17,889 bases of DNA, taken from contig PUKL01000082.1 of NCBI GenBank assembly GCA_003552275.1, positions 1 through 17,889 of the forward strand. Reading direction: 5' to 3'. Shown in pieces: positions 16,500-17,889 of this stretch. The notes under the pieces are model-generated. The model was not told the origin of the DNA. It saw only the letters and a list, made by a program, of their open reading frames with translations, and did no database searches. A program made the position numbers and the translations under genes. The first letter of the stretch is position 1. Every line of letters starts with the position of its first letter. Source of the stretch: Mollicutes bacterium (GTDB lineage: Bacteria; Bacillota_I; Bacilli_A; Izemoplasmatales; Izemoplasmataceae).

Positions 16500-17882
16500 A
16501 TGAAGATCAAGAATATCGAGGAAGGCAAGGTCGTCACCGGAACGGTCTACGAAGTCAAAGACAAAGAGGTCATCGTCGATATCGGCTACGCGACGGAAGG
16601 CACCATCCATCTTGAACGTCTGACCCGTCTCGACGCCCAGACCTGCCATGATGTCGTGAAAAAGGGTGATGAGATCCAGGCTGTCGTCCGGAAGAAGGAT
16701 GACGAGCAGGGGATCGTCCTGCTTTCCCGTGTCGAGCTCGAACAAAAGGAGTTGTTCGAGGACCTCCAGAACAAGTTCGAACAGGACGAGATCATCGAGG
16801 CTGTCGTGAAAGACGTCGTGAAGGGCGGTCTGAAAGTCCGCGCCCAAGGCTTTGACATGTTCATGCCGCGCAGCGAAGTCTCGATCAAATATGTCGAGGA
16901 CCTCCGCTCTTATCTGCATGAGAAACTCCCCGTCAAGATCATCGAGATCGGCCGCAAGAACAACCGCATCCGCATCGTCGTCAGCCACAAGGCCGTCGAG
17001 AAGAGCAAAAAGGACCTCAAGAGACAAGAGGAGCTCAAAGACATCAACGTCGGCGACGTCCTCGAAGGCACAGTCACGAAACTCGTCCCCTACGGCGCCT
17101 TCATCCGTTTCGACAATGTCGAGGGGTTGTTGCATATTTCCGAGATGAGCCATCACCGCATCAAACAACCGAGTGAAATCGTCAAAGAGGGCGATAAAAT
17201 CGAAGTCAAAGTCATCGGTGCCGAAGGCGACAAGCGCTCCCTCTCGTTGAAAGCCCTCCAGAAGAGCCCTTGGGAGACGTTCGCCGAAGAACACAAAGTG
17301 GGCGAAAAAGTCACGGGCAAGATCGTCAAGAAGATGCAGTTCGGCATCCTCGTCGAAGTCGAACGCGACGTGGCCGGAGTCGTCCACAGGAACGACTATT
17401 CCTGGAATCCCCGTTTCAATCTCGCAGGCAATGTCGAGGTCGGCGACGAGATCGAAGTGCAGATCCTCTCAATCGATGTCGAGAACCAGAAGATGCAACT
17501 TTCCAAGAAACACCTCGAATACAATCCTTGGGAAGACGTCAAAGTCAAAGTCGGCGAAGAGGTCAGCGGAGAAGTCAAGGAACTCCAAAACCGCGGCGCT
17601 TTGGTCGAAATCCAGGGTGTCTACGGCTTCCTCCCCATCTCCGAGATTTCCGACGCCCATGTCGAGAACGTTTCCGACGCCCTCGAAGAGGGTCAGGTCA
17701 TCAATGCCGTCGTCTTGAAGTTCAACCGCGAGAATTGGCAGATGGTCATCAGCAAGAAAGCCTATGAAAAGAAACGCATCCAGGACGAGTACAAGAAGCA
17801 TCTGAAGAGTTCCAACAAAGACGAACATTCACAGACCCTGGGCGAACTATTCGCCGATAAATTCAAAGACATGAAGAAATGA
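16500..17882 (+). CDS. rpsA: Ribosomal protein S1 homologue with five S1 domains
   Basis: An RNA-binding protein that helps mRNA bind the 30S subunit in E. coli; Firmicutes homologues (YpfD) are shorter and their role is less clear. The 460 residues hold five S1 OB-fold repeats at about 7-78, 94-165, 182-253, 268-337 and 353-422. The third is the most canonical (GDVLEGTVTKLVPYGAFIRF, EGLLHISEMS), and the first two are more diverged. The C-terminal 35 residues are charged and probably disordered. E. coli S1 has six repeats and B. subtilis YpfD about four. Start ATG at 16500, one base after the cmk stop, with AGAGG about 9 nt upstream inside cmk. The gene ends 7 bases before the window end. Confidence 0.93.
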   Translation: MKIKNIEEGKVVTGTVYEVKDKEVIVDIGYATEGTIHLERLTRLDAQTCHDVVKKGDEIQAVVRKKDDEQGIVLLSRVELEQKELFEDLQNKFEQDEIIEAVVKDVVKGGLKVRAQGFDMFMPRSEVSIKYVEDLRSYLHEKLPVKIIEIGRKNNRIRIVVSHKAVEKSKKDLKRQEELKDINVGDVLEGTVTKLVPYGAFIRFDNVEGLLHISEMSHHRIKQPSEIVKEGDKIEVKVIGAEGDKRSLSLKALQKSPWETFAEEHKVGEKVTGKIVKKMQFGILVEVERDVAGVVHRNDYSWNPRFNLAGNVEVGDEIEVQILSIDVENQKMQLSKKHLEYNPWEDVKVKVGEEVSGEVKELQNRGALVEIQGVYGFLPISEISDAHVENVSDALEEGQVINAVVLKFNRENWQMVISKKAYEKKRIQDEYKKHLKSSNKDEHSQTLGELFADKFKDMKK

Positions 17883-17889
17883 CCCGACC

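Overview
The window looks like chromosome of an anaerobic, amino-acid-fermenting member of the Bacillota/Mycoplasmatota. The evidence is a cmk-rpsA pair, CcpA-type cre sites inside sigma-A-like promoters, strong GGAGG ribosome binding sites and Bacillus-like ptb/buk/bcd genes. GC is moderate (a little over half by eye). TGA is a normal stop codon in most genes, so this is not the Mycoplasma genetic code. The species cannot be named from the sequence. No tRNA, rRNA, transposase, CRISPR array or phage gene was seen.

Layout. (1) 1-7586, minus strand, is an amino-acid fermentation block. tnaA (tryptophanase) has its own promoter and terminator. A tightly packed operon follows: buk, ptb, bcd (leucine dehydrogenase), pckA (a divergent ATP-PEP carboxykinase), a class I aminotransferase, and the first codons of one more gene at the window edge. 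(2) 7587-8683 holds two small convergent genes sharing a terminator: a 122-aa beta-rich protein of unknown function (+) and a membrane-anchored rhodanese (-). (3) 8684-12769, plus strand, is one apparent five-gene operon: two uncharacterised membrane proteins, efp, a CNNM/CBS transporter-like protein and rluB, closed by a terminator. (4) 12922-13452 (+) is an orphan four-helix membrane protein. (5) 13523-15535 (-) is a K+-dependent type membrane pyrophosphatase, hppA. (6) 15845-17882 (+) is cmk followed by rpsA.

How the genes may work together. Bcd deaminates branched-chain amino acids to 2-oxoacids. After oxidative decarboxylation by an enzyme not in this window, Ptb and Buk would turn the acyl-CoA into acyl phosphate and then acid plus ATP. 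TnaA yields pyruvate, ammonia and indole from tryptophan. The aminotransferase and PckA could link aspartate, oxaloacetate and PEP. HppA recovers pyrophosphate energy as an ion gradient.

The most interesting signal is regulatory. A perfect cre consensus (TGAAAACGCTAACA) fills the spacer of the buk promoter, a 13/14 cre overlaps the -35 of tnaA, and the decamer TGAAAACGCT recurs in the spacer of the hppA promoter. A further cre-like site, sharing 12 bases with the tnaA one, lies upstream of the orphan membrane gene. This suggests carbon-catabolite control of the fermentation block and perhaps of the pyrophosphatase. No clearly new multi-gene system (for example a defence system) is visible. 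The best candidates for undescribed biology are the membrane protein pair ahead of efp and the shared cre-type promoter design.
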